In this document: positions 16,667 through 25,721 of the stretch, in pieces
Numbering within the stretch: the stretch's first letter is position 1
Layout of the letters: each line of letters starts with the position of its first letter
Source of the DNA: Nocardia lijiangensis NBRC 108240
Lineage (GTDB): Bacteria > Actinomycetota > Actinomycetes > Mycobacteriales > Mycobacteriaceae
Assembly: GCF_001613045.1 (NCBI RefSeq)
Contig: NZ_BDBP01000075.1
Coordinates: forward strand, 1-51,871
Length of the DNA: 51,871 nucleotides
Direction: 5' to 3'
Notes under the pieces: model-generated
Told to the model about the DNA's origin: nothing
Database searches by the model: none
Seen by the model: the letters and a program-made list of their open reading frames with translations, nothing else
Made by a program: the position numbers and the translations under genes

Positions 16667-19502
16667 CGTCGTCGCCTAGTTCGCGGGGATCGCCCGAAAC
16701 TTCGGGCTCGCAGTCATCTTCGGGTTCCGGCGCCGGATGTTCAGATGTTCCCCCTGGCAGCCAGAAGTCGTAGGTGGGTGGTAGCAGCGCGGTGAACGGG
16801 TCGGGCATGCCATGCGCGAGCGGGAGTTTCCTGGACTTGGGCTTTCCGCTCATATAGCCGCCGTCGAGCAGCGTTCGTTCGGTGCGGATGCTGGCCTCGA
16901 AGTCGGTGAGTTGCCGCTGTAGTCGCCGCTCGGCCGCCCCGGACGACTGCTCGAGTTCTTCGTGGTCGGCGTGCGACCGTTCGACCTCGATACGGCGCTG
17001 GCCGATCTCGCGCCGTAGCTGCTCCTCGTGGGCGAAGGGGTGCGTGGTACCGCCACGGCCTTGGTCAGCGGAATGCGCGGCGCTCGCCGCTGCCGCGCGC
17101 CCGGCGTCCCCGAGGTCCGCCATTGCCCTGCGCACGTCGGCCATGGCGCGCTCGCGGACGCCGATCGCCACGTCGAGCTCGCTGCTGGTTCTGGTGAGCT
17201 GCCGGTCGATGACGGCCAGGTGAGCGGTCTCGTCCTCGATCGTGCGGTCCTGCGCGTTCAGACTGCTCTCCAGCTCGGCGATCCGTTGCCGTTGCCCGTC
17301 GGGGGTGTCGCCGTGGGCGGTCCGCGCCCGATCCAAGTCCGCCTTGGTCGCTTCCCTGGCCGTCTTCGCGTCGGCCAGGGCTTCTCGATGCATGGTGCGT
17401 TGTTCGACGAGATCGTTGAGTCCCCGCCCTACCGCGCGCTTGTACGCACTGGTGACCTGTATGTCCGCGTCCCGCAGAGTGTTGATGCGCGCATCCGCCA
17501 CGGCCAGGCTGCTCCGGAGTGTCGCCACCGTCGGGTCCTCGGCCTGCTGGGCAGGGCCGGGACGAGGCTGCTGCTGCCCGCCGCTGTGCTCATTGTCGTT
17601 GCGCGAGGGCACGTTACCGGTCGAGTCGGTGGTCGAAGGCGTGCGGCCGTGCCCGGATGCGGTGGGCGATGCCGTCGTGATCTCGGATTCGCCGACCTGC
17701 GTCCGCACGCCAGGGTTCTGCGCCTGGTTCTCGGCCGAGCTGCTGCCGCCGGAGTTCTGCGCTCGGCTCCCCGCCGAGGTCGCGTTGTCGATGTTGTCGC
17801 TATCGGGTTTCGGCAGTGGTGGTAGTGGTTTTTCTTCAGGCAGTGGCGGTAGTGGTTTTTCGCGGTCGGGGTGTGGCCTCGGCGGCGTGGTCGCGGCCAG
17901 GTCGCTGTGCCGGTCGACCGCTTCCAGTCGGCTCTGGATGCGCGCCTGCGTCGCGGCGTCGGCATCGATGGCCTCGTCCAGCCGTTGCCGGGTCCGGACA
18001 ACGGCATCGTGCGCGGCCGGATCGTCCGGCGCCGCGGCCGCGCGGTCGCGTGCCCGAACGTTCGCCAGTTCGGCATCGAGTACCGCCCGGCGCGCGTCGG
18101 CGACTTCCTTGATCCGGCTGCGCTGTTCGTTGACGAACGCATCGCGGTGCGCCCGCCGATCGACGGGTCCGCTGTCCGGTGTGCGCTCGGCCTCGCGGAC
18201 CGCCGCCCGATCCTGGGCGCGCGCCGCCTGGTATCCGTGATCGTCGCGCGCTCGGATCTTGGAGATCAGTTCGTTCGAGGACTCGAGCGCAAGCCGGCGG
18301 CCATGGCCCGCGGCCGGAGCATCGGCAGCAGCTCCGAGGCCCGCCGGCGCCGTATTGTGCTGTGCCGCATCGTCGGCCCTGGTCGCCACCGGTTCCTGCC
18401 CCCGCATGCCGATATAGCCGCGCTGCGCGCCGATCAGTGAATTGCTCGACAGCGCGCCGATGAGCCCGACCGTGGGGTCGAACGATCCGGTGAACCCCAT
18501 GGCGATGCCGCCACCGACCAGGGTGGAGACGACCGTCGGCACTGTGCCGGACACCAGGCCGAGGCCGGCGCCCCACATCCCCGCGGTCGGGTCCTTGCCC
18601 CGGCTCGTCAATAGCCTGCCGCCGTATTTGCTCAGGTTGGTCGCGACGAGCGCACCCGCGTACCAGCCGCCGGTCGACGCGGCGACCGACATCCCGAATT
18701 GGGTGGCGTCGAACTCGTCGCGATGGCCCTTCGATATCTGTATTCCCTGGATCGTGGAGTCGAGGCCGCCTGCCCAGATGAGGTTGTTCACCGCCTTCGA
18801 GATGAGGAATTGCACTGTGTCGGCGGGGAGTTCGGCGAGCGTGCGCGCGGTGGTCGCCCGGAAGCCGGCGTCGACGAAGGTCTTGAAGAGTCCAGGGGTC
18901 GCTTTCGCGGTGAGCGCCGTCGGGTGTTTGGCGACCAGCCCGGCGATGCGCCCCGGTTCGTCCGTCAACCGGGGCAGATACCTGAGCGTCTTCACCAGGT
19001 ATTCACCCACATGCGGGATATTGCCGAGCGCGGCGAGCGTGCGATTGCTCACCCGGTACAGCGTGGCGCGAGTGGCGCCGATCGCCGCGGCCTCGACGGC
19101 GGGTGCGGTCGGCGGCCAGAGCCACGCACCCGCGATCTGCGCGGCCAGCATCGTGACCGCGAAGATCGTCATCAGTTTGGTGGCTTCCAGCGTGGTCGCC
19201 GCGTTGCGGGTCGAGGTGCCGACCTGACGGAAGTCCTCGACCAGCTGTTGGACCGAATGGTCGCCGGTCTGCAGCTGATGGAGCGCCGCCGCTATCCGGT
19301 CGCGGCCCGCACCGGATTCGTAGCCGCTCAGGGCGCGGCCCTCGGCCATCTGGATGGCCGGAAGGACCTGCCGCTCCAGGTCTTCGGCGGCGGCCAGCCA
19401 GGCTTGGGCCATGGCGAACATGCGATCCTCGTCGCCGTCCGGCCACACTTGGCCGACCACATAGGTCAGAAAACGCAGTTCTTCCGGCCAATGCAATGAC
19501 AT
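16647..19502 (-). CDS. Large ESX-type effector with coiled-coil C-terminal region
   Basis: 951 residues. The N-terminus LHWPEELRFLTYVVGQVWP, then DEDRMFAMAQAWLAAAEDL, is the long-WXG opening of actinobacterial polymorphic effectors and matches the start of the giant protein at 31547 (PEELHWLSFVAGGEWPDG). Residues about 105-390 are hydrophobic, Gly/Ala-rich and probably membrane-interacting (YAGALVATNL, TLVGGGIAMGFTG). Residues about 400-540 are charged helices. About 550-565 is a doubled KPLPPLP motif. After a disordered stretch, about 660-890 are long heptad-rich helices. The end is KLPLAHGMPDPF and an acidic tail. I find no known toxin domain at the C-terminus, where one would be expected. 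It lies 9 bases after a small ESX-type gene and overlaps a possible immunity gene. Confidence 0.8.
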   Translation of the reverse strand: MSLHWPEELRFLTYVVGQVWPDGDEDRMFAMAQAWLAAAEDLERQVLPAIQMAEGRALSGYESGAGRDRIAAALHQLQTGDHSVQQLVEDFRQVGTSTRNAATTLEATKLMTIFAVTMLAAQIAGAWLWPPTAPAVEAAAIGATRATLYRVSNRTLAALGNIPHVGEYLVKTLRYLPRLTDEPGRIAGLVAKHPTALTAKATPGLFKTFVDAGFRATTARTLAELPADTVQFLISKAVNNLIWAGGLDSTIQGIQISKGHRDEFDATQFGMSVAASTGGWYAGALVATNLSKYGGRLLTSRGKDPTAGMWGAGLGLVSGTVPTVVSTLVGGGIAMGFTGSFDPTVGLIGALSSNSLIGAQRGYIGMRGQEPVATRADDAAQHNTAPAGLGAAADAPAAGHGRRLALESSNELISKIRARDDHGYQAARAQDRAAVREAERTPDSGPVDRRAHRDAFVNEQRSRIKEVADARRAVLDAELANVRARDRAAAAPDDPAAHDAVVRTRQRLDEAIDADAATQARIQSRLEAVDRHSDLAATTPPRPHPDREKPLPPLPEEKPLPPLPKPDSDNIDNATSAGSRAQNSGGSSSAENQAQNPGVRTQVGESEITTASPTASGHGRTPSTTDSTGNVPSRNDNEHSGGQQQPRPGPAQQAEDPTVATLRSSLAVADARINTLRDADIQVTSAYKRAVGRGLNDLVEQRTMHREALADAKTAREATKADLDRARTAHGDTPDGQRQRIAELESSLNAQDRTIEDETAHLAVIDRQLTRTSSELDVAIGVRERAMADVRRAMADLGDAGRAAAASAAHSADQGRGGTTHPFAHEEQLRREIGQRRIEVERSHADHEELEQSSGAAERRLQRQLTDFEASIRTERTLLDGGYMSGKPKSRKLPLAHGMPDPFTALLPPTYDFWLPGGTSEHPAPEPEDDCEPEVSGDPRELGDDDEPRQP

Positions 19503-19511
19503 CGGCGTCCG

Positions 19512-19826
19512 TCAGAACGCGCTGGAATTGCCGAACTCGGCGGACTCGGAGGTCTTCGCGGCCTGGATCAATCCGTTCCCGAAATCCTCGACAGTTTTCA
19601 CCATTTCCCGGCCGCCGCTCAGCAGGTTGTTCCGGGAACTGCGGTAGCCGTTCTCGCCGTCGGCGAATTCCTTGCCGTAGGAGTCCTTACCCCACGTTTC
19701 CGTACCGTAGGAGTCGATGGCTTCCGACAGGATATTCACCGTGGTCTCGAATGCGGTCTTCGCCGCGATCAATTCCGTGCCGCCCGCGCGCACATCTTCG
19801 GGGGTGACAATGATTGTTTCCGACAA
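19512..19826 (-). CDS. Small WXG100-like ESX protein
   Basis: 104 residues from a TTG at 19826, chosen because AAGGTGG lies 5 bases upstream and the product then starts SETIIVTPEDVRAGGTEL, as in this family. The reading extends further upstream without a better site. The core ETWGKDSYGKEFADGENGY matches the WXG-like protein at 30347-31543 (QPWGEDKLGKQFSEGAEGY). It precedes the 951-residue effector just as that protein precedes the giant one, so it is probably the co-secreted partner of the effector. Confidence 0.75.
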   Translation of the reverse strand: MSETIIVTPEDVRAGGTELIAAKTAFETTVNILSEAIDSYGTETWGKDSYGKEFADGENGYRSSRNNLLSGGREMVKTVEDFGNGLIQAAKTSESAEFGNSSAF

Positions 19827-19948
19827 GTTACCCACCTTGTCTTGATTGGGACCGGGTTCGGCGAAATGCCGGTGCCGGTGGGTGATCTCCTTTGTGTATA
19901 TCACGGTTTCGTTGGGCGGAAAAGGGATTCGGCGGGAAGTGCGCCGGA

Positions 19949-20689
19949 TCAGGCGCCGGACGGGAACACGCCGGGGAACTCGCGAGTGACCACCGAGCCG
20001 ACGTAGCGCTCGACGAATCGGCCGACCACCGTCGCGGTGATCGCGCCAGGCCGGGTACGTACCGAGTCCAGTTGTGCCGTGAGGGTCTCCACATCCCGTT
20101 CGCCGCGATCCGAGCGCTGGAACTCTCGGACCGCGGTGCGCACGAAGATGTCGGTGAACTGCCGCGCGATATGGTCACAGTCGATGCGCAGCTGGTCGAT
20201 CTCATCGAGCGCGCGATCGATCGTCACCCCGGCGTCGAGCAGCTGGTCGAACACCTCGACGAGCGCGGGCTCGGCCACTCGGTAGGTGGCTTGATCGACC
20301 GGTTCGTACAGCCCGGCCGCCACGGCCCTGGCAAGCCCGTCGGGGACGGCTTCGAACCGTTCGGCGAGGTCGGCGGCAGGAACGAGTGCTCCCGGCGTCG
20401 CGCCCTGCGGCGGCGGGGGAGTGGGAGTCGCGGCAACGCCGAGCACATCGGCGAGATCCTCGCCCCGGTCCCAGGCTTCCAGCAGCCTGCGTACTCCGTT
20501 CAGGGTGATCCCGCGCTCGAGCAGCCGCTCCACGATCTGGATCCGATTGAGGTGCTCCTCGCCGTAGAAACCGGTGCGGCCCTTCATCTTCGGCGGAGGT
20601 AGCAGGCCGCGCTCGTTGTAGTCGCGCAGCGTCCGCACCGTCATCCCCGATCGCTCGGCCAGATCGCTGATCGTCAGCTCCACTTCCAT
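19949..20689 (-). CDS. MerR-family transcriptional regulator
   Basis: 246 residues. The start at 20689 is the second of two close ATGs; it has CTGGAGG at 7 bases while the first is too near to it. Residues 5-70 are the MerR winged helix: LTISDLAERSGMTVRTLRDY, then RGLLPPPKMKGRTGFYGEEH and LERGITLNGVRRLLEAW. The C-terminal effector part (about residues 85-246) is helical and resembles other actinobacterial MerR proteins; it has no Cys, so metal sensing is unlikely. It is transcribed divergently from ansP with 206 bases between, which points to control of ansP or of itself. The small ESX gene follows 122 bases downstream on the same strand. Confidence 0.88.
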   Translation of the reverse strand: MEVELTISDLAERSGMTVRTLRDYNERGLLPPPKMKGRTGFYGEEHLNRIQIVERLLERGITLNGVRRLLEAWDRGEDLADVLGVAATPTPPPPQGATPGALVPAADLAERFEAVPDGLARAVAAGLYEPVDQATYRVAEPALVEVFDQLLDAGVTIDRALDEIDQLRIDCDHIARQFTDIFVRTAVREFQRSDRGERDVETLTAQLDSVRTRPGAITATVVGRFVERYVGSVVTREFPGVFPSGA

Positions 20690-20795
20690 CGCCATGCCTC
20701 CAGGAAACCACAGGTGAACAGTTCGGCCGGCGCTGCGGTCTCCCCTGCCAACAGGGCTGGTGACTGGTTCAATCACCGCCACATCGAGATCGGCA

Positions 20796-20873
20796 GGGTC
20801 ACACCGGGTCACATCACCGCTCTTGTTTACGCCATCGGTTGACGGTATGTTCCATCAACTAACGGCATGATCC
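20796..20873. promoter_or_regulatory. Candidate operator region between the MerR gene and ansP
   Basis: Two GGGTCACA direct repeats (20796-20803, 20806-20813) are exactly 10 bases apart. Further on, GACGGTATGTTCC (20841-20853) and AACGGCATGATCC (20861-20873) form imperfect direct repeats 20 bases apart, and GTTGA (20838-20842) is mirrored by TCAAC (20855-20859). TTGACG at 20839-20844 could be a -35 element for ansP. I see no clear -10, which would fit MerR-type promoters with long spacers. The 206-base gap holds no gene. Confidence 0.4.
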
Positions 20874-20895
20874 GATGGAGAAGGAAGGCCACATC

Positions 20896-22389
20896 ATGAC
20901 TACCGTTAGGCCGCAAGGCATTTCGACGTCCCACGAGACACCGGAAGACGAGGACGCCGGCTATCACAAGGCGCTACGTCCGCGCCAGCTGCAGATGATC
21001 GCCATCGGCGGCGCCATCGGCACCGGCCTCTTCCTCGGCGCGGGCAGCCGGTTGAGGGAGGCCGGCGCCGGCCTGTTCATCGTCTACGCGGTCTGCGGCG
21101 TTTTCGTCTTCTTCATCCTTCGCGCGCTCGGCGAGCTGGTGCTGCACCGCCCGTCGTCGGGGTCGTTCGTCTCCTACGCTCGCGAGTTCTACGGGGAGAA
21201 GCTGGCCTTCGGTGTCGGCTGGATGTACTTCTTCCACTGGTGTATGACCGGCATCGTCGACATCACGGCGATCGCCACCTATGTGCACTACTGGGGCGCG
21301 ACCAAGGTGGTCCCCCAGTGGACGATCGCGCTGGCCGCGTTGGTGATCGTCGTGCTGATCAACATGGTCTCGGTGAAGTGGTTCGGCGAGATGGAGTTCT
21401 GGGCCGCGCTGATCAAGGTGGTCGCGCTGGTCGGCTTCCTGGTGATCGGCATGGTGTTCCTGCTCGGCCGGTTCCCCATCGAGGGTTCGGACACCGGGCC
21501 CAGCGTTATTACCAACAGCGGCGGGCTGTTCCCGAGTGGTGTCCTGCCGCTGGTGCTCACCATCACCGGCGTCGTATTCGCTTATGCGGCAGTGGAACTC
21601 GTCGGAACCGCCGCGGGTGAGGCGGAGAGTCCGGAGAAGATCATGCCCCGGGCGATCAACTCGGTCATCGCCCGCATCGCCCTCTTCTATGTCGGCTCGC
21701 TGGTCTTGCTGGCGCTGCTGTTGCCCTACGACGCTTTCCAGAAGGGCACCAGCCCGTTCGTGACCTTCTTCGCCAAGCTTGGCGTCGGTGGCGCCGGTTC
21801 GGTGATGAATTTGATCGTGCTCACCGCGGCGTTCTCCAGCCTCAACGCCGGTCTGTACTCGACCGGGCGCATCCTGCGTTCGATGTCGGTGAACGGCAGC
21901 GCTCCCGCCATCGCGGCACGCATGTCCAAGAACGGCGTGCCGTACGTGGGTATTCTCGCCACCGCCGTCGTCGCGCTCGCCGGAGTCGGTCTCAACGCGG
22001 CCGTTCCGGAGCAGGCATTCGAGATCGTGCTGAACATGTCCGCCCTCGGCACCATCGCCGCCTGGGCCGCGATCCTGATGTGCCAGCTGAAATTGTGGGG
22101 ATGGGCGCGGGAAGGCCGGATACAGCGACCCGCGTTCCGACTGATCGGCGCGCCGTACACGAGCATCGCGGCGCTGGTGTTCCTGGCCGGTGTCGTCGCG
22201 ATCATGCTCTTCGGTCCCGACCCGACCCAGCGCGGCGCGGTCATCGCGATGGGTGTGGTCGTGCTGCCGCTGATGTGCGGTGGCTGGTTGCTGGTCCGCA
22301 AGCGCGTGTCAGCCATCGCCGCGCTGCGTGACGGGCACACCGGGCAGTTCCCGGTGCTCGCCGAACGACCGCTGGAACACCGCGGCTAG
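20896..22389 (+). CDS. ansP: L-asparagine/aspartate permease, AnsP type (APC family)
   Basis: 497 residues from the ATG at 20896, which has AAGGAAGG 7 bases upstream (an ATG at 20875 is less likely). After an acidic start it reads YHKALRPRQLQMIAIGGAIG, TGLFLGAG, the first span and substrate-binding motif of amino-acid permeases of the APC/AAT family. Further family stretches are RALGELVLHRPSSGSFVSYA, ELVGTAAGEAESPEKIMPRA and AAFSSLNAGLYSTGR. About 12 membrane spans. The sequence follows mycobacterial AnsP1/AnsP2 closely along its length; AnsP1 is known as an aspartate importer and AnsP2 as an asparagine importer, and I cannot decide between them. pknG starts 4 bases after the stop. Confidence 0.9.
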   Translation: MTTVRPQGISTSHETPEDEDAGYHKALRPRQLQMIAIGGAIGTGLFLGAGSRLREAGAGLFIVYAVCGVFVFFILRALGELVLHRPSSGSFVSYAREFYGEKLAFGVGWMYFFHWCMTGIVDITAIATYVHYWGATKVVPQWTIALAALVIVVLINMVSVKWFGEMEFWAALIKVVALVGFLVIGMVFLLGRFPIEGSDTGPSVITNSGGLFPSGVLPLVLTITGVVFAYAAVELVGTAAGEAESPEKIMPRAINSVIARIALFYVGSLVLLALLLPYDAFQKGTSPFVTFFAKLGVGGAGSVMNLIVLTAAFSSLNAGLYSTGRILRSMSVNGSAPAIAARMSKNGVPYVGILATAVVALAGVGLNAAVPEQAFEIVLNMSALGTIAAWAAILMCQLKLWGWAREGRIQRPAFRLIGAPYTSIAALVFLAGVVAIMLFGPDPTQRGAVIAMGVVVLPLMCGGWLLVRKRVSAIAALRDGHTGQFPVLAERPLEHRG

Positions 22390-22393
22390 TGCC

Positions 22394-24202
22394 ATGACGA
22401 ACGACGTGCAGGGCGGGGCAACGGTGCCACCGAACGAACCGGACGTGCCGGTGCTGAAGATCCGAGAAGTGCCGGAGGACAAGCGTTTCTGCTGGAAGTG
22501 CCATCGCCCGGTCGGGCGCGGCGATGAGCATGGACCCGGCTCGCTGCGGGGCGCCTGCGGGCAGTGCGGCGCACCGTTCAACTTCCGCGCCGCCCTGCGC
22601 GAAGGCGACGTGATCGCCGACCAGTACGAGATCACCGGTTGCCTGGCCTACGGCGGTGTCGGCTGGGTGTTCCTGGCCAGGGACCGCCACGTGGCCGGAC
22701 GCTGGGTGGTGCTGAAGGGCCTGCAGAATCCGCAGGACATCGATGCCCACTTGACGGCACTGGTGGAACGGCAGTTCCTATCCGAGCTCGCGCACCCGAG
22801 CATCGTCGCCATCTACAACTTCGTCACCCACCGCAGCGGCGACGGCACCACCAGCGGCTACATCGTCATGGAGTACGTCGTCGGCAGGTCCCTGGATGTG
22901 GTGCTGGAACAGCGTGCGCCCGAACCGCTTCCGGTCGCCGATGCGATCTCCTACGTGCTGGAGATCCTGCCCGCACTCGGCTACATCCATACGCGCAGAC
23001 TCGCCTACAACGACCTCAAGCCGGCCAACATCATGGTCGGACGGGACGAGGTGCGGCTGATCGATCTGGGCGCGGTATCCGCGCTGCAGTCGGGCGGGAG
23101 CCTGTACGGAACGCCCGGGTATCAGGCGCCGGAAGTGACCTCGACCGGGCCGACGGTGGCATCCGATATCTACACCGTCGGGCGGACACTGGCGGTGCTC
23201 ACTCTGCCCGGCCGGTGCGTCGGCTCGCTACCGGAGGACGCGCCGGTGCTGCGCCAGTACCCCGCTTTCGCGAAACTGCTCTACCGGGCGACTGCCGAGG
23301 ACCCCGCCCGCCGATTTCCCTCGGTGGCGGCGCTGTCCGATCAGCTCCGCGGTGTGCTGCGGATGGTGTGTTCCCGCGACGGCGGTGGCTCCGATCCGCA
23401 CATCTCGACGGTCTTCGGGTCTGTTCGCAGCGACTTCTGCACCAACGACGGGTTCGACGCAGCCGAGCTCGCCGCCGCACTGCCGATCCCGCTGATCGAT
23501 TCGGACGATTCCGGGTGGCGGATCGACTGGTACGACGGGATAACGGCGCTGACGACCGGACGACTCGCGCTGGCGTATGTGCGGTTCGACCATGTGAGCG
23601 CCATGGTGCCAGGTGAGTTCGCTCCACTGCTCGCGCTCGCGGCGACGGCGGAACTACGCGCCGCCGACGCAGCCGACCAAGGGCAGCGGCAGCACTGGTA
23701 CCGGCGTGCCACCGACCACTACCGCACGGTGTGGCAGGCCGACCACACGGTGGTCGCCGCGGCCTTCGGGCTGGCCAGGCAGCAGCTGCGCGACGGGGAC
23801 ACGGTCGCGGCGATCAATGTCGTGCGGCAGGTGCGAAAGGCAGTGCCGCACAACGACCTCGCGACCCGGATCTTCGGGCAGCTGGTCGCCGTACTGCCAC
23901 TCACCGACCTCACCCAGGGACTGCTGGACGAGGCGGCGGCCGGTCTCGCGGCCCTGCCCGCCGGACCGCACGTCCTGGAACTGCGTGTCGTGGTGCTGCA
24001 GCGCGCGCTCGACTGGTGGTGCGCGGGCGGCGAGCCCGGCTCATGCGACGACGCGATCTTCGGCCATCCCTATACCGAGCGCGGCCTGCGCTGCGGCCTC
24101 GAAGCGGCCCTGCGCGAGCTCGCCTTCGCGACGCCGGACCGGCTGACCCGGTTCGCCCTGGTGGATCGGGCCAATGCCGTGCGCGTCCGCACCCGGTGGT
24201 GA
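22394..24202 (+). CDS. pknG: Soluble Ser/Thr protein kinase, PknG type, short form
   Basis: 602 residues from the ATG at 22394. Rubredoxin-like metal site: C33-W-K-C36 and C55-G-Q-C58. Kinase domain about 75-345: CLAYGGVGWVFLARDR glycine loop, Lys108 in VVLKGL, catalytic Asp207 in YNDLKPANIM, Asp224 in IDLGAVS, GTPGYQAPE activation end, DIYTVGRTLA. The C-terminal part (about 380-602) is helical TPR-like, ending LVDRANAVR as in PknG. In mycobacteria PknG phosphorylates GarA and thereby controls 2-oxoglutarate and glutamate metabolism. Here it is clearly shorter than the roughly 750 residues of mycobacterial PknG: the N-terminal autophosphorylation extension and much of the kinase-TPR linker are missing. 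Sits between ansP and aspA, probably one operon. Confidence 0.92.
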   Translation: MTNDVQGGATVPPNEPDVPVLKIREVPEDKRFCWKCHRPVGRGDEHGPGSLRGACGQCGAPFNFRAALREGDVIADQYEITGCLAYGGVGWVFLARDRHVAGRWVVLKGLQNPQDIDAHLTALVERQFLSELAHPSIVAIYNFVTHRSGDGTTSGYIVMEYVVGRSLDVVLEQRAPEPLPVADAISYVLEILPALGYIHTRRLAYNDLKPANIMVGRDEVRLIDLGAVSALQSGGSLYGTPGYQAPEVTSTGPTVASDIYTVGRTLAVLTLPGRCVGSLPEDAPVLRQYPAFAKLLYRATAEDPARRFPSVAALSDQLRGVLRMVCSRDGGGSDPHISTVFGSVRSDFCTNDGFDAAELAAALPIPLIDSDDSGWRIDWYDGITALTTGRLALAYVRFDHVSAMVPGEFAPLLALAATAELRAADAADQGQRQHWYRRATDHYRTVWQADHTVVAAAFGLARQQLRDGDTVAAINVVRQVRKAVPHNDLATRIFGQLVAVLPLTDLTQGLLDEAAAGLAALPAGPHVLELRVVVLQRALDWWCAGGEPGSCDDAIFGHPYTERGLRCGLEAALRELAFATPDRLTRFALVDRANAVRVRTRW

Positions 24203-24239
24203 ACGACCGATGAACAGCGACAACAACTGGAGGTATTCG

Positions 24240-25673
24240 ATGTCTGCCGAAACGCGCATCGAGAAGGACTCGCTCGGCGAGCTCAGCGTGCCCGCCGCGG
24301 CGTACTACGGCGTCCATACGGCACGGGCGATGGCGAACTTCCGGGTCACCGGACAGGCGATGAGCACCTATCCCGCGCTGATCGCCGCGCTGGCCACGGT
24401 GAAACAGGCCGCGTGCCAGGCCAATCGCGATCTCGGCCTGCTCGACGAGCGCCGAGCCGATGCCATCGTGGCCGCCTGCACCGAACTGCGGCGCGGGCGA
24501 TTGCTGTCCCAATTCCCGATCGACATGCTCCAGGGCGGGGCGGGTACCTCGTCGAATATGAACGCCAACGAGGTGATCGCCAACCGGGCGCTGGAGATCC
24601 TCGGCTTCGAACGCGGGAACTACACCGAGCTCGATCCGCTGGCGCACGTGAATCTCGGCCAATCCACCAACGATGTCTACCCGACCGCGATCAAGCTGTG
24701 CCTGGTGACCCATATCCGGATCCTGAGCGCGGCGCTCGGTGGTCTGGCCGTGCAATTCGACCGCAAGGCAACCGAATTCGCCGACGTGATCAAGATGGGG
24801 CGCACCCAGCTGCAGGACGCGGTGCCGATGACCCTCGGTCAGGAGTTCGGCGCCTACGCCACCATGGTGCGCGAGGACCGCGCCCGGCTCGCCGAAGGCG
24901 CGCTGCTGCTGCTGGAATGCCATCTCGGAGGCACCGCCATCGGCACCGGGATCAACGGGCACCCCGACTATCCGGAGCTGGCCTGCCGTTACCTGGCCGA
25001 GCTGTCCGGTGAACCGGTCGTCCAAGCGGCCGACCCGATCGAGGCGACCCAGGACTGCGGCGGCTTCGTGCAGGTATCGGGCATTCTCAAGCGGGTCGCG
25101 GTGAAGCTGTCCAAGATCTGCAACGATCTGCGGCTCGTCTCCTCCGGTCCGGTGGCAGGCCTGCGCGAGATCAATCTGCCTGCCGTGCAGGCCGGTTCGT
25201 CGATCATGCCGGGAAAGGTGAACCCGGTGATCCCCGAACTGGTCAACCAGGTGGCGTTCGAGGCGATCGGCAACGACCTGACGGTCACCATGGCGGCCGA
25301 GGCCGGGCAGCTCCAGCTCAACGCGTTCGAACCGGTCATCATCTACAGCATGCTCCGGTCACTGACCCACCTCAGCGCCGCTATCGATACCTTGGCCACC
25401 GACTGCGTCGCGGGCATCACCGCCAATCGCGGGCATCTCGCCGAGGGCGTGCACAACTCGATCGGTGTGGTCACCGCGCTGTCACCGCGCTTGGGCTACA
25501 AGGCATGTGCGCGGGTGGCCGAAAAGGCCCTTGCCACTGGCGAATCGATCGCCGACATCGTGGTTGCCGAAGGCGTGTTGAGCCGGGAGCAGGTCGACGA
25601 GTTGCTCTCGATCCGCCGGCTGGCGGGTTTGCCGCCGGTCCCCGACCGCGGTACGCCGGACCGGGTAATTTGA
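24240..25673 (+). CDS. aspA: Aspartate ammonia-lyase (aspartase)
   Basis: 477 residues from the ATG at 24240 with TGGAGG 7 bases upstream. Catalyses reversible L-aspartate to fumarate and ammonia in the cytosol. It opens RIEKDSLGELSVPAAAYYGV, the usual start of aspartases and fumarases. The superfamily signature GSSIMPGKVNP is at residues 319-329, which includes the catalytic Ser loop. GTSSNMNANEVIANRA and QSTNDVYPTA are the other conserved regions. Full family length. Fumarase C is the close alternative; the residues seen and the neighbouring aspartate/asparagine permease favour aspartase. Confidence 0.92.
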   Translation: MSAETRIEKDSLGELSVPAAAYYGVHTARAMANFRVTGQAMSTYPALIAALATVKQAACQANRDLGLLDERRADAIVAACTELRRGRLLSQFPIDMLQGGAGTSSNMNANEVIANRALEILGFERGNYTELDPLAHVNLGQSTNDVYPTAIKLCLVTHIRILSAALGGLAVQFDRKATEFADVIKMGRTQLQDAVPMTLGQEFGAYATMVREDRARLAEGALLLLECHLGGTAIGTGINGHPDYPELACRYLAELSGEPVVQAADPIEATQDCGGFVQVSGILKRVAVKLSKICNDLRLVSSGPVAGLREINLPAVQAGSSIMPGKVNPVIPELVNQVAFEAIGNDLTVTMAAEAGQLQLNAFEPVIIYSMLRSLTHLSAAIDTLATDCVAGITANRGHLAEGVHNSIGVVTALSPRLGYKACARVAEKALATGESIADIVVAEGVLSREQVDELLSIRRLAGLPPVPDRGTPDRVI

Positions 25674-25721
25674 TGTCCACGGTCGGACATGTGATGTCTG
25701 GAATTGGACAAAGGGCACGTG

